The notes under the pieces were generated by a model. The model saw only the letters and a list, made by a program, of their open reading frames with translations, had not been told where the DNA came from and did no database searches. Source: Desulfatibacillum sp. (GTDB lineage: Bacteria; Desulfobacterota; Desulfobacteria; Desulfobacterales; Desulfatibacillaceae). Taken from it: a DNA stretch of 64,000 bases. Both the position numbers and the translations under genes were made by a program. The stretch covers positions 62,001-126,000 of the forward strand of contig JAEINP010000007.1 of the NCBI GenBank assembly GCA_016342355.1, in the 5' to 3' direction. Positions 18,424-27,445 of the stretch are shown here, in pieces; within the stretch, counting starts at the first letter, position 1; each line of letters opens with the position of its first letter.

Positions 18424-18871
18424 TCATTAGTCTCCTTTATAACCAGGTAAAAAATTCCTAATACATCATCATTAAAAGCATTAACTGGGAGGAATGCAAT
18501 CCCCCATTTGGGGGAGAACACGCCTTTTTGGGTATTTTGTTTTAAAAATCAAGCAGGAGGCGCTACCAGCCGATGCAATGAAAAGGCCATGCATAAAGCT
18601 GACAAAAAGATTGAAGCGCTCCGTGTCGGGAAAAGGCTGGCGCCTTTAGACGGAATCCGGTTTTTGACAAGTTCATGACGCGGTTCATGCATTTTGGGGT
18701 TACGATATGGCTTTGCTCCCGGCAATTTGGGGCATGCTGCGTTTCGGCCCGAATTTTGCAACCAACCAAAATGCAATTTTTGACGACCATACGGCCCCCC
18801 ATTGGGGTCAAACTTTGGCGTTCGGCCCTGTACATGTGTTCGTTATTCACCTCCTTAAGACAGGACCCTTC
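18424..18871. other. 448-bp spacer between divergent genes
   Basis: No convincing gene. It holds a short perfect inverted repeat, TCCCCCA-TT-TGGGGGA, at 18500-18515, about 80 bp upstream of the DUF3786 gene. An open frame continuous with the kinase gene extends back to 18707 but lacks a ribosome site and looks non-coding. Promoters for both flanking genes should lie here; none is clear enough to mark. Confidence 0.5.
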
Positions 18872-21322
18872 ATGCAACCTGTTGCTGTCAACGGTTCAGG
18901 CGGAGTTAATGATGGGACCCCCGCCAGGGGCACCCAGGTTAAGATAGGCAGATTCAAGATTCTTAAGGTCTTGGGTAAGGGGGCCCAGGGTGTTGTGTAC
19001 CTTGGACAGGACCCCAACCTTGGCAGGGTGGTTGCCATCAAAACCCTGGACGCCTACCGCAATATCAGCCCTGAAAAGCGCGAGAGGCTCATCCGCGAAG
19101 CCCGCACGGTAAGCAGGCTAAAACACCCCAATGTGGTCCCCCTGTATGAGGCAGGACAACATGGAGACCGCCCCTACCTTGTTTTTGAGCATGTGGAGGG
19201 GGGATCCCTTAAGGATATCCTGGCTACAGAAAAGCCCATGAAGGTCCATCGGGCTGTCAACCTTGTGATCAAAATCCTGGCGGGTGTGGGCAGCGCCCAC
19301 ACGGCGGGAATCATCCATAAAGACCTTAGCCCCAACAATATTTTGGTGGAAAAAGACGATACTCCGCGCATCATGGATTTTGGCATTTCCATCATGATGG
19401 GCGACCCCAAAAACCAGTCGGGCGAAGTATCCGGCACAGTCAGTTACATGTCCCCGGAGCATGCGGCGGATGCGCCCCTGGGTCCCCAGGCCGACATTTT
19501 TTCTCTGGGCCTTATATTTTTTGAAATGCTTACAGGCCGCCCTGCTTTCACGGGCAATAACGCTTATTCCATATTGTACCAAATTGCCTACGAGGCCGTA
19601 GCCAGCCCTTCAACCCTCAACACCAATGTGGATGACAAGCTGGAGCGTATTGTCATGAAGGCCCTGGAAAAGGAACCGGAAAAACGATATTCTTCCGCGG
19701 CGGAAATGAAATTGGACCTGGAAGCCTATTTGAAATCCGATGATGATTCCCAGAACAGCGATAACCTACCAGAATCCAATAGCGCTGTGGAGTTCATTCT
19801 CAAACGCATGCGGTACAAGAAGGATTTTCCCACTTTTTCCTCCAATGTCATTGAAATCAACAAAAAGGCCTCCATGGCCGGGAACAACATGGCGTCTGCA
19901 GCCGATCTCTCCCGGGTGATCCTCAAGGATTTTTCTCTCACCAACAAGCTGTTGCGCTTGGTGAATTCAGCCTTTTACGGCCAGTTTGCAGGCAAAATCA
20001 CCACCGTCAGCAGGGCTGTTGTGGTCCTGGGTTTCGAGGAAGTTCGCATGGCGGCGGCCAGCCTCATGCTCTTTGACCATATCCAGAACAAGGGCCAAAG
20101 GGAGGATTTAAAGGACGCCTCGGTTAAGGCATTTATGAGCGGTATGATCGCCAAGGAAATTGGCGACAGTATGCAGATGACGGGTGTGGAAGAAGCCCTT
20201 GTTTGCGCCATGCTTCATAATTTGGGAAGGCATTTGGCTGCGTTTTATCTCCCGGATGAATACGATGAAATCAAAAAACGGATGATCCAGAAAGGTTTGA
20301 CTGAAAAGCATGCGTCCAAGGCTATCCTGGGCGTTTCGTTTGAAGAGTTGGGTATGGCGGTCGCCAAAAACTGGAAATTTCCGGATAAAATTGTACAGAC
20401 ACTCCGATCTTTGCCCCCTGGCGATGTGGAACGCCCCAAAACCCCGGAGGAAATGCTGCGCAATCTGGCCAACCTGTCCAATGAGGTGTGCGAGGCCATC
20501 AGCACCTCCAACCCGGACGATCGGAACAGGATCCTGGACGGCATTGCCAAACGCTACCAAAAAAGCGTTCCCCTCTCCTCCAAGAAAATTGTGGGGTTGC
20601 TCAGGGGCGCCAAGGATATGATCGCCAAGTATGCAAACATTCTGGACATTGACGTGCAAGCAAGCCCGTTTCTGCGAGCCGTAGAGGACCATGTGCAGGA
20701 CGTCGCCGGGCCTGTGCCAGGCGTTGCCCAAACAGCGCCACTCGCGGGTTCTGCAGCAATGGGTTCCGGTTCGCCCGACCTCTCTCTCTCTCAAACCCAG
20801 GAACAGGTGAGCATACTCATCACGGGCATTCAGGAAATCACCAACACCATGCTGGAGGACTACAAGCTCAACGACCTTCTTTTCATGGTCCTGGAAACCA
20901 TGTATCGGGGCTTTGGTTTCCAAAGAGTTTTGTTTGCCGTCATGGATAACTCAAAAACCCACATGATCGCCCGTTTTGGTTTTGGCCAGGACATGGACAC
21001 CATTGTGAAGAAATTTTCCTTTGATGTGGGAGATCCTTCCAACCCCAGGGACGTGTTTCAATTGTGCGTGGCTCAGAAAAAAGATATTCGGATCGACGAT
21101 ATAAAAATACTCCATGAAAAGGGAAAAATTCCCAAGTGGTATGTCGACGCCATCCTTGCCCCGGCCTTTGCCTTGTATCCCGTGGTGGTGAACCACCAAT
21201 GCATCGGCATGTTCTATATGGACAGAGGACAGCCAGGAGTAGTCATCGGCATGGAACATCACAACTATATTAAAACCCTGCGGAATCAGGCGGTCATGGG
21301 CATCCGACATACCAGGAAGTGA
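18872..21322 (+). CDS. Ser/Thr protein kinase fused to HDOD and GAF domains
   Basis: An 816-residue signalling protein. The Hanks-type kinase domain (about 24-285) has the Gly loop GKGAQGVVYLG, the VAIK lysine, and DFG, but the catalytic loop reads HKDLSPNN at 149-156 instead of HRDLKPxN: Asp151 and Asn156 stay while the usual phosphate-transfer Lys is Ser153. An HDOD domain follows (about 305-510; FSLTNKLLRLVNSAFYG), then a GAF-like domain (about 660-812). No membrane segment. AGGA lies seven bases before the ATG. HDOD proteins often relay c-di-GMP or stress signals, which would fit the two cyclases nearby, but this is inference. Confidence 0.9.
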   Translation: MQPVAVNGSGGVNDGTPARGTQVKIGRFKILKVLGKGAQGVVYLGQDPNLGRVVAIKTLDAYRNISPEKRERLIREARTVSRLKHPNVVPLYEAGQHGDRPYLVFEHVEGGSLKDILATEKPMKVHRAVNLVIKILAGVGSAHTAGIIHKDLSPNNILVEKDDTPRIMDFGISIMMGDPKNQSGEVSGTVSYMSPEHAADAPLGPQADIFSLGLIFFEMLTGRPAFTGNNAYSILYQIAYEAVASPSTLNTNVDDKLERIVMKALEKEPEKRYSSAAEMKLDLEAYLKSDDDSQNSDNLPESNSAVEFILKRMRYKKDFPTFSSNVIEINKKASMAGNNMASAADLSRVILKDFSLTNKLLRLVNSAFYGQFAGKITTVSRAVVVLGFEEVRMAAASLMLFDHIQNKGQREDLKDASVKAFMSGMIAKEIGDSMQMTGVEEALVCAMLHNLGRHLAAFYLPDEYDEIKKRMIQKGLTEKHASKAILGVSFEELGMAVAKNWKFPDKIVQTLRSLPPGDVERPKTPEEMLRNLANLSNEVCEAISTSNPDDRNRILDGIAKRYQKSVPLSSKKIVGLLRGAKDMIAKYANILDIDVQASPFLRAVEDHVQDVAGPVPGVAQTAPLAGSAAMGSGSPDLSLSQTQEQVSILITGIQEITNTMLEDYKLNDLLFMVLETMYRGFGFQRVLFAVMDNSKTHMIARFGFGQDMDTIVKKFSFDVGDPSNPRDVFQLCVAQKKDIRIDDIKILHEKGKIPKWYVDAILAPAFALYPVVVNHQCIGMFYMDRGQPGVVIGMEHHNYIKTLRNQAVMGIRHTRK

Positions 21323-21423
21323 TCCCTCGCCAGCCACCGGCAAAATGCCTTTCGGCATCAATACCCTGAATGCCGTCATCTTTGTCGGCCATATCATCCC
21401 TCCTTGCCATGTAAGAGAGTGTG

Positions 21424-21963
21424 CTACAGGTTCCCGGAAAACTTGGCGAACAGTTTGGACACGGTGGCGACCCGGAGATCATCCAGGGCCACGATGGCGC
21501 CCACCAGGCTGTCCAGGGAGTCGAAAAAACGTTTCATGGCCCCCATCCTCTCCTTGTAGAATGCGGCCAGCTTCTGTTGGGACGAAGCGCCCTCCCCTTC
21601 CAGCATTTCTAGGCTTTCGCCCACAGTACGCAAAGCCAGGTCGAACTCGTGTTTTTCCCTTTCCTTGAGGATGTTTTTGATAATCTTCCAAAAATCGGTT
21701 TCCGCGGTGTAATAGTCCTTGCGGTCCCCCACCTTAATCTTTTTGTGAACCATTTTCAGGCGCTGGAGGTGGCTCACGCTGGTGGAGACCGCCCCTTTGC
21801 TGACCCCTACCAGGGAGACTAGTTCGTCCAGGGTGGCAGGCTCCGGGGATAGATAAATAGTCGCATAGATAGCGCCCATGGCTTTGGGAAATCCCCAAAA
21901 ATGGGCGATCCTGCTGACCCCGGATACAAAGTGTTCCCTTGCTTGTGCGATGGCGTCATTCAT
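21424..21963 (-). CDS. GbsR/MarR-type transcriptional regulator
   Basis: A 179-residue winged-helix protein of the GbsR branch of MarR. The DNA-binding part (about 28-85) includes ATLDELVSLVGVSKGAVSTS and the wing MVHKKIKVGDRKDYY; a long charged C-terminal helix probably dimerises. AAGGAG precedes the ATG. A perfect 16-bp inverted repeat lies 11 bp upstream of the start codon, so autorepression is likely. GbsR proteins in Bacillus respond to choline; no osmolyte gene is adjacent here, so the ligand is unknown. Confidence 0.9.
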   Translation of the reverse strand: MNDAIAQAREHFVSGVSRIAHFWGFPKAMGAIYATIYLSPEPATLDELVSLVGVSKGAVSTSVSHLQRLKMVHKKIKVGDRKDYYTAETDFWKIIKNILKEREKHEFDLALRTVGESLEMLEGEGASSQQKLAAFYKERMGAMKRFFDSLDSLVGAIVALDDLRVATVSKLFAKFSGNL

Positions 21964-21974
21964 TTCAGACTCCT

Positions 21975-22008
21975 TATAGTATGTTTAGTTCAAACTAAAC
22001 ATACTATA
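21975..22008. promoter_or_regulatory. Palindromic operator before the GbsR-like gene
   Basis: A perfect 34-bp inverted repeat: TATAGTATGTTTAGTT, two-base centre CA, AACTAAACATACTATA. It lies 11 bp upstream of the GbsR-type start codon and abuts its ribosome site, a position suited to blocking transcription. TTTAGTT/AACTAAA cores are typical of MarR-class operators. Confidence 0.8.
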
Positions 22009-22114
22009 TAGAAACCACTAATCCCTTGTCAAGAAATCTATTCCTAAAATAAGCCCAACCACTAAAATTATAGTGCTGCTTAGGCTCATATGCAGGAGGA
22101 ATTTTCGAACAGGT

Positions 22115-23395
22115 TCAGGAAAAGCGGCGAACCAGGATGGTGGCGAAATTTTTGAAAAAACGGAGTTGGACCGGCGGCGGGGACCGGTCAAAGAGGGTGG
22201 CGGATATACGCATGAGCATGCAATCGGTATCCGCCGTTACGGTGGCGACCCGGGCCTGGCAGGCGATAAAGGCCATTTCTCCGAAGCATTCCCCGGCCCC
22301 CAACACAGCCACTTGCTGGCCCTGTTTGGTGATGAGGGTCTTGCCACTGAGGATAATGAAAAAATGATCGTCAATCTCCCCTTCCTTGACGATGATCTGG
22401 TCTTTTTCAAACCTTAAAATTTCCCCCACGTTGGCCACTTCGGCCACCTGGCCCTTGGTGAAATTCCTGAAAAAAGGCACATTATGGATGAAATCGATAG
22501 CATCCTGGACCTTGTCCCTTTTGGGCGCGCGTGCTTGCCCCAGACCCCGGAGCACAAACTTGAGGTCATAGGCGAAATCCATGCAGCTTTGGTAACGGTC
22601 CTCCTTGTTTTTGGCCAGGGCTTTGCCAAGAATTTGGTTCACTGCCGGGGGAAGGTCGGTGCGGATACTGGAGATGGGCTCAGGCTCTTCGTGGGTGATC
22701 TTATACATGATGGAAAAATTATTGTTGCCCGGGAAAGCCTGCACCCCTGCCAGGAGTTCGTAAAACACGCAACCCAGGGAAAAAATATCGGAAAAAGGCC
22801 CCACGTCCTCTTCCTGAAGCTGCTCCGGGGACATGTAACTGGGGGTGCCCCAAACGCCCATTTCCGAGGTTTCCTCGGTCATCTGGGCTGTGCCGAAATC
22901 CGTGATTTTTGCGTTCCCCATCACGTCCAGCATGATGTTGGAAGGCTTGATATCCCGGTGAATAATGCCTTCTTTGTGGGCGTACTCTATGGCGTTCACT
23001 ACGGAAAACATGGTTTCCAGGGCTTGCCGCGGAGGCAGAAGTTTCCCCTTGCAGCAGATTTTCTCCAGGGTATGGCCTTCCACATATTCCATGGTGATGT
23101 AGCAAAATTCATTGAACACCCCAATGTCATACACCGCTACAATGTTGGGATGGTTCAGACGGCCAGCGGATTGGGCTTCCACAAAAAAGCGTTCTTTGCC
23201 CCGTTCGGAGGTGGGGCGGGAAATTTTAATGGCGACATATCGTTTGATGTAGGGGTCACGGCCCAGGTAGACAATGCCTGCCGCTCCCTGGCCGATTTTG
23301 TAGATGATTTCATAGCGCCCCACGGATTGTAAATCCGCAAGGCCCGCCATAAAGGAATCATCCAGCTTGGATGGTTTGTCTGGGCTGTCTTGCAT
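22115..23395 (-). CDS. Ser/Thr protein kinase with C-terminal cyclic nucleotide-binding domain
   Basis: A 426-residue fusion. The kinase domain (about 28-280) is canonical: GQGAAGIVYLG, VAIK, HRDIKPSN, TDFG and a SPE motif. The C-terminal cNMP-binding domain (about 305-420) has the phosphate-binding cassette FGEMAF...RVAT with both the Glu and Arg needed for cyclic nucleotide contact, so ligand binding is plausible. The domain order is opposite to eukaryotic PKG, where the nucleotide domains come first. Start: ATG at 23395 with AGGGAG upstream; a GTG four codons earlier sits on that site. Soluble. Targets are unknown. Confidence 0.92.
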   Translation of the reverse strand: MQDSPDKPSKLDDSFMAGLADLQSVGRYEIIYKIGQGAAGIVYLGRDPYIKRYVAIKISRPTSERGKERFFVEAQSAGRLNHPNIVAVYDIGVFNEFCYITMEYVEGHTLEKICCKGKLLPPRQALETMFSVVNAIEYAHKEGIIHRDIKPSNIMLDVMGNAKITDFGTAQMTEETSEMGVWGTPSYMSPEQLQEEDVGPFSDIFSLGCVFYELLAGVQAFPGNNNFSIMYKITHEEPEPISSIRTDLPPAVNQILGKALAKNKEDRYQSCMDFAYDLKFVLRGLGQARAPKRDKVQDAIDFIHNVPFFRNFTKGQVAEVANVGEILRFEKDQIIVKEGEIDDHFFIILSGKTLITKQGQQVAVLGAGECFGEMAFIACQARVATVTADTDCMLMRISATLFDRSPPPVQLRFFKNFATILVRRFS

Positions 23396-23432
23396 CCGGA
23401 ACTGCACTCCCTATGCTAAATAAAACGCCCTG

Positions 23433-24620
23433 TCAGTCAAAAAGCCCTGCCTGGGCCGGGGGTTTGGGATCCTTATCGGATTTTTTCGTGGCCCGGGCCT
23501 TGGGCGGCGTTTTTGGGTCGGAGGAAAAATACTCATCCCAATCCTGGCTATCCTTGGTTTCCCCTCCCGGGCAATGGACCGCCTGGAAAGAGTCATCCCC
23601 TGTCTTGGATAAGGATACCAGCCTGTCAAAAACAAGCGCCTTTTCCTGGTTTGTCATAACAGGAAAGCCGTAATGGGTGTTTTTATACCGAAAAGCCCCT
23701 TTGTCTTCAAATCTCTTTAATATGAAATCCTTGTGCCGTGCAAGCCTTTCTTCCAAACGCTGGTTGGCAAGGCCCGGAAAAGCGTGAATATCCGGCGAAA
23801 ATGCATGGCAAAGGTCCAGGTCGGCCTCATAGGCCACGGAATGGCGGGCGCATGCCATGGCCGCAAGCAGGGTGGTCCCCATGCCGCCAAAGGGGTCCAG
23901 GACAGTGTCGCCTTTGGCCGAATACATATTAATGAGCCGGTAGGGCAATTCAAACGGAAAGGCCGCACTGCGCTGCCGGAGATTCGCGTCCCCTATCTCC
24001 TGGCGGGCGCCCTTAAGATCCATCCACACATCGGAAAACCACGTATTGCGCTCTTCCCAAAAATAGGCGCTATTCTGGCGATGGGCCTTTTCGTCCCCGG
24101 CAAATGTTCTTTTGCCGCCCTTGCGGGCGATGAGGATGAACTCGTGCTCCAGGGTCACATAGGCCCCGCCGGGAAGCATGCCCGAGCCCATGAATTTATT
24201 GGGCGCATTGGTCTGCTTACGCCACAGGATTTCGGGCAGAATGGTGAAACCGGTTTTTAGCAAATGGGAAAGGATGCGTGCGTGGTTGGAGTATAGGGCG
24301 AATTCACCATTAATGCTGCGGGTGGCGTCCCCTATGTTTACGCACAGAATTGCGCCCGATTTCATCACCCGAAAGCATTCGTCCCACACTTCGTCCAGCA
24401 AAGCGTGCATGCGTTCAAAGGCCCGGTTTCCAAGGCCCCGGTCCAGGGATTCGGCGATTTCAGGGTCCTGTCCCACAAACATGTCGTCCCACATTTGGAT
24501 CATGGGGTATGGGGGGGAAGTAACCACTAGATCCACGGTTAGGGCGCCGGTTTCACCCATTGCCGAGGAATTGCTGTGAATCATGGAATGATGCGTTAAG
24601 AAGGTGGAGTCCGAAGCCAA
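23433..24620 (-). CDS. Site-specific DNA methyltransferase, beta class (probably N4-cytosine)
   Basis: A 395-residue amino-methyltransferase. The catalytic motif IV, TSPPY, comes first (about residue 34) and the AdoMet motif I, DPFGGMGTT, comes late (about residue 240), the beta-class order. SPPY is usual for N4-cytosine enzymes, whereas adenine enzymes mostly carry DPPY; the base call is therefore likely but not certain. The C-terminal 40 residues are a Lys/Pro-rich low-complexity tail. The frame begins with TTG, with GGGGA eight bases before it; the first ATG (24584) has no site. No restriction endonuclease is adjacent, so it appears solitary and may have a regulatory role. Confidence 0.88.
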   Translation of the reverse strand: MASDSTFLTHHSMIHSNSSAMGETGALTVDLVVTSPPYPMIQMWDDMFVGQDPEIAESLDRGLGNRAFERMHALLDEVWDECFRVMKSGAILCVNIGDATRSINGEFALYSNHARILSHLLKTGFTILPEILWRKQTNAPNKFMGSGMLPGGAYVTLEHEFILIARKGGKRTFAGDEKAHRQNSAYFWEERNTWFSDVWMDLKGARQEIGDANLRQRSAAFPFELPYRLINMYSAKGDTVLDPFGGMGTTLLAAMACARHSVAYEADLDLCHAFSPDIHAFPGLANQRLEERLARHKDFILKRFEDKGAFRYKNTHYGFPVMTNQEKALVFDRLVSLSKTGDDSFQAVHCPGGETKDSQDWDEYFSSDPKTPPKARATKKSDKDPKPPAQAGLFD

Positions 24621-24757
24621 AAGAATATCCCCAGTGCTTTATTTAAGTTGCCGTTAACGAGCCGCTGTTGATTTATCCGTTCAACATAATTTCAGGAAAC
24701 GAAGGGTGAATGGGGATAACTATGTCACATTCCGGGCAATTGATAAAGAATCAACAA

Positions 24758-25630
24758 TCACCCAAAGCAATGGAGGCAGATTTTTTGGGCAAGGCGGGCC
24801 GCGGTGTATTCGGACACATGGGTGCAGGGAATGGCAGCCAGTTCGTTGATGTCCGCCGCCACCACCCTGCGGCGGCTGCCCAGAGTCCGGATCAGGTCCA
24901 GCACCTGGCGATAGCCTAACCCTCCTGGTTCGGGGGTCCCGGTACCGGGAATCACGGAAGGATCCAGGCCGTCCAGATCCAGGGTAAGGTAGACTTCCCG
25001 GGGCAAAAGGCTGATGATCTGGTCAATCCAGGTATCGTCGTTGGGGTCAATACCCTGAGCGAGAAAGACCTGATGGCCGGTTTGGCGGGCGAAATCCCGT
25101 TCTTCCTTGCTGAAAGACCGGATACCCACCGCCACGGAAGGTATTTTATCGTCGCCCGTAAGGCGGCGCATGACGCAGGCGTGGTTGAAACGGCTGCCGT
25201 TCCATGTATCCCGTAAATCCATATGGGCGTCTATCTGGAGGATGCCCATGCCCGGATACCTGGCGGCGGCGGCTCTTGCTGTGCCAATGGTGATGGCATG
25301 GTCCCCGCCCAGGGCCAAAAGGAATTTGTTATTATCCAAAATAGCTTGGGCGGCTTGCTGAATATCGGCAACCGCTTTTTCGGAATTAGAGGAGATTTCC
25401 GGGGGACGGCAGGTGTGAATTTTAAGCGTGGTCCATTCCTGGCCGGTTTCCTCGTCCACGGCTTCCATCTGGGTGGAGGCGTCCAGGATGTGAAAGGGGC
25501 CGTCCTGGCTTCCCCTGCCATAAGAAGGATTTGCCTCATAAGGAAGGGGAAGCACAACAATACGGCTGGACTCCAGGTCCACCAGTGGAATCTCTGTTCC
25601 TCCGAATGGTACGAAGTCCGGAACGATCAT
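24758..25630 (-). CDS. speB: Agmatinase
   Basis: A 290-residue ureohydrolase that splits agmatine into putrescine and urea. The binuclear manganese ligands are all seen: [15 protein letters not shown], and [20 protein letters not shown]. Start and preceding stop overlap (ATGA) with pyruvoyl-dependent arginine decarboxylase, whose product is agmatine, so agmatinase is a stronger call than arginase. Length is normal (about 290-310). Confidence 0.94.
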   Translation of the reverse strand: MIVPDFVPFGGTEIPLVDLESSRIVVLPLPYEANPSYGRGSQDGPFHILDASTQMEAVDEETGQEWTTLKIHTCRPPEISSNSEKAVADIQQAAQAILDNNKFLLALGGDHAITIGTARAAAARYPGMGILQIDAHMDLRDTWNGSRFNHACVMRRLTGDDKIPSVAVGIRSFSKEERDFARQTGHQVFLAQGIDPNDDTWIDQIISLLPREVYLTLDLDGLDPSVIPGTGTPEPGGLGYRQVLDLIRTLGSRRRVVAADINELAAIPCTHVSEYTAARLAQKICLHCFG

Positions 25631-26172
25631 AGCACAAATACCGCGGCAGTCACCACTGTGGTCCAGAGGCTTCCCTCCGCACCCAGGGCAGCTTGGCTAA
25701 TGTTTTGGCTTTCCACAATTTTTCCGCTCATCTTGTAGACTTCCCGCCGTTCATCGTAGTCCTTGTCCGAGTCAAACTCTATACCCAGAGTGGTGGCCAG
25801 CATCTCGGCAGCCAGATCCTCTGCATATTCGCCTGCTTCCAATTCGGTCTGGCCGAATCCATGATGCTCGGACAAATAACCGTAACGACCGGATTCTGAT
25901 GGAATAGCCAGTCCCACACTGGAAAAAACCCTGCGCCCTGGCTCCATGGTTTCTTCCCTGGCCATAACGCAAAAGGTGATTTCTCCGGGATGAAGCAGGG
26001 AAAGCCCTTCGTCTAAGGTTACGATTTCACAATTTGGTGGAAAAATGGAAGAGACAGACACCAGGTTAAAGTGGGCAATCCGGGCCTGCCGAAGGGCTTC
26101 TTCGAAAGAGGCTAGTTTTTCCTTATGTATTCCAGCCCCCTTGGTAAAAAACATGCACCTAGGTACCATCAT
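25627..26172 (-). CDS. Pyruvoyl-dependent arginine decarboxylase
   Basis: About 181 residues. The proenzyme cleaves itself at a Ser, expected in SVSSIFPP, to create the pyruvoyl group. The [17 protein letters not shown] and SEHHGFGQ segments are typical of the PvlArgDC family found in archaea, chlamydiae and many Desulfobacterota. It converts arginine to agmatine, which the overlapping speB then turns into putrescine. The chosen ATG has AAAGGAG nine bases upstream; a TTG eight codons earlier lies within that site. Confidence 0.93.
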   Translation of the reverse strand: MMVPRCMFFTKGAGIHKEKLASFEEALRQARIAHFNLVSVSSIFPPNCEIVTLDEGLSLLHPGEITFCVMAREETMEPGRRVFSSVGLAIPSESGRYGYLSEHHGFGQTELEAGEYAEDLAAEMLATTLGIEFDSDKDYDERREVYKMSGKIVESQNISQAALGAEGSLWTTVVTAAVFVL

Positions 26173-26297
26173 GGCATGTGGCTCCTTTATTTTCAAAAAT
26201 TAAAATAATTATCTATTGCCATGATTGTAATAAAATTACAAAAGAGGTCAATGACTTGATTTACATACGGCCTAAGCGCCATTTTGTCAATGGAAAT

Positions 26298-26639
26298 ATG
26301 CCTTTACAAAAGGAGTTTTACCCATTGAAAATATTGATAGATATCTCAAAAACATGTGTTCATGGTGGTGCTCGTAAGGCTTATGAAAAGGTGCTTGCCA
26401 AAAGCCTGAAAGCCACCCCAAACGATTTGGATAACCTGGAATTGGAGGTAGAGGCGCTTAAAAATTTTTTAGAGCGGGTGGATTTTCCATGTTTAAGGTC
26501 TCTTCACCCGGCCCTGGCCGGTGGGCAGGAGAAACATGCGATTATTCATTTTCAGGAGCCAGATAAATGCTGGGTGGAAGTGGCCGGAGAGAAGATTGCA
26601 CCACCAAGGATTTCACCTGTCGGAAGTGTTGCCGATTGA
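26298..26639 (+). CDS. Hypothetical protein
   Basis: About 113 residues, not recognised. The frame has coding-like codon use (LEVEALKNFLERVDF, then HAIIHFQEPDKCWVEV) and a likely helical middle with a beta-type end. Its start is unsure: the frame is open back to 26178, and no candidate has a strong ribosome site. It is AT-richer at the beginning than its neighbours. It lies between the divergent arginine decarboxylase and an enoyl-CoA hydratase gene 58 bp downstream. It may be a spurious frame. Confidence 0.45.
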   Translation: MPLQKEFYPLKILIDISKTCVHGGARKAYEKVLAKSLKATPNDLDNLELEVEALKNFLERVDFPCLRSLHPALAGGQEKHAIIHFQEPDKCWVEVAGEKIAPPRISPVGSVAD

Positions 26640-26697
26640 CGAGAGCCTTTTATTGTGGAACAAGATTGTAGAAAAAATTCACCTTAAGGAGAACACC

Positions 26698-27414
26698 ATG
26701 AGCGTAGCAGACCTCACCTATGACGGCACCGTGGCCATAATCACCATGGATAACGACCAGAACAAGCAAAACCTTGCTTTTGCCCAGGCCCTGAATCAGG
26801 CTTTTGACGAATCTTTAAAAAACGAAACCACTACCGCCATTGTTCTTAGTTCAGCAGGCGAAAAGTTTTTTTCTGCGGGCGTGGACCTGGACTGGATGAT
26901 GGGGCGATACCAGGCTCAGGACATGGACTCCATGCGGGCCTTTATGTACGGAATGAATGAAGTGTTTAAAAAATGCCTATTGGCTCCCGTGCCTGTCATC
27001 GCCGCTATCAATGGCCACGCCTTTGGTAACGGGGCAATGCTTGCCTGCGCCTGCGATTTCCGGTTTATGAAGTCCGACCGGGGCTATTTTTGCTTTCCCG
27101 AGGTGGACATCAACATTCCCTTTTTACCTGGCATGATCGCTTTTTCCAAAAAATCCATTCCGTATTACAAATTCAATGAACTGAAGCTGACGGGAAAAAG
27201 GGTTACGGCCCAGGAATTGGAGGAGCACCACGTAATCCAGAAGGCTTGTGCTGACAAAGAAGCATTAATGGCCGAGGCCATGGCCTTTGCCAAGTCTTTT
27301 CAAAAGCAGCGTGGCATCTTTGGGGAGCATAAAAAACGGCTTCATAAGGAAATTATCACCATCATGGAAACGGAAGACCCTGAATTTATAGAGCCATTGA
27401 ATGTCATGATGTAG
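26698..27414 (+). CDS. Enoyl-CoA hydratase/isomerase family protein
   Basis: A 238-residue crotonase-fold enzyme. The oxyanion-hole segments SAGEKFFSAGVDLDWM and INGHAFGNGAM are present and FPEVDIN supplies the acidic residue typical of the isomerase/hydratase site. AAGGAG lies seven bases before the ATG. It is a close paralogue of the minus-strand crotonase at 31389-32102: both share the unusual block PEVDINIPFLPGM. Substrate unknown; a delta-3-delta-2 enoyl-CoA isomerase role is possible because of the single Glu. Confidence 0.9.
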   Translation: MSVADLTYDGTVAIITMDNDQNKQNLAFAQALNQAFDESLKNETTTAIVLSSAGEKFFSAGVDLDWMMGRYQAQDMDSMRAFMYGMNEVFKKCLLAPVPVIAAINGHAFGNGAMLACACDFRFMKSDRGYFCFPEVDINIPFLPGMIAFSKKSIPYYKFNELKLTGKRVTAQELEEHHVIQKACADKEALMAEAMAFAKSFQKQRGIFGEHKKRLHKEIITIMETEDPEFIEPLNVMM

Positions 27415-27445
27415 AAAGCAAATACCCGGCGACGGACTGCGGGAT

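Noticed and set aside
18664-18692. TTGACA upstream of the kinase-HDOD gene
   Set aside because: At 17 bp distance the -10 would be ATGCAT, a poor match.
23433-26172. Restriction-modification system
   Set aside because: The methyltransferase has no endonuclease, specificity subunit or helicase beside it; the next genes make putrescine.
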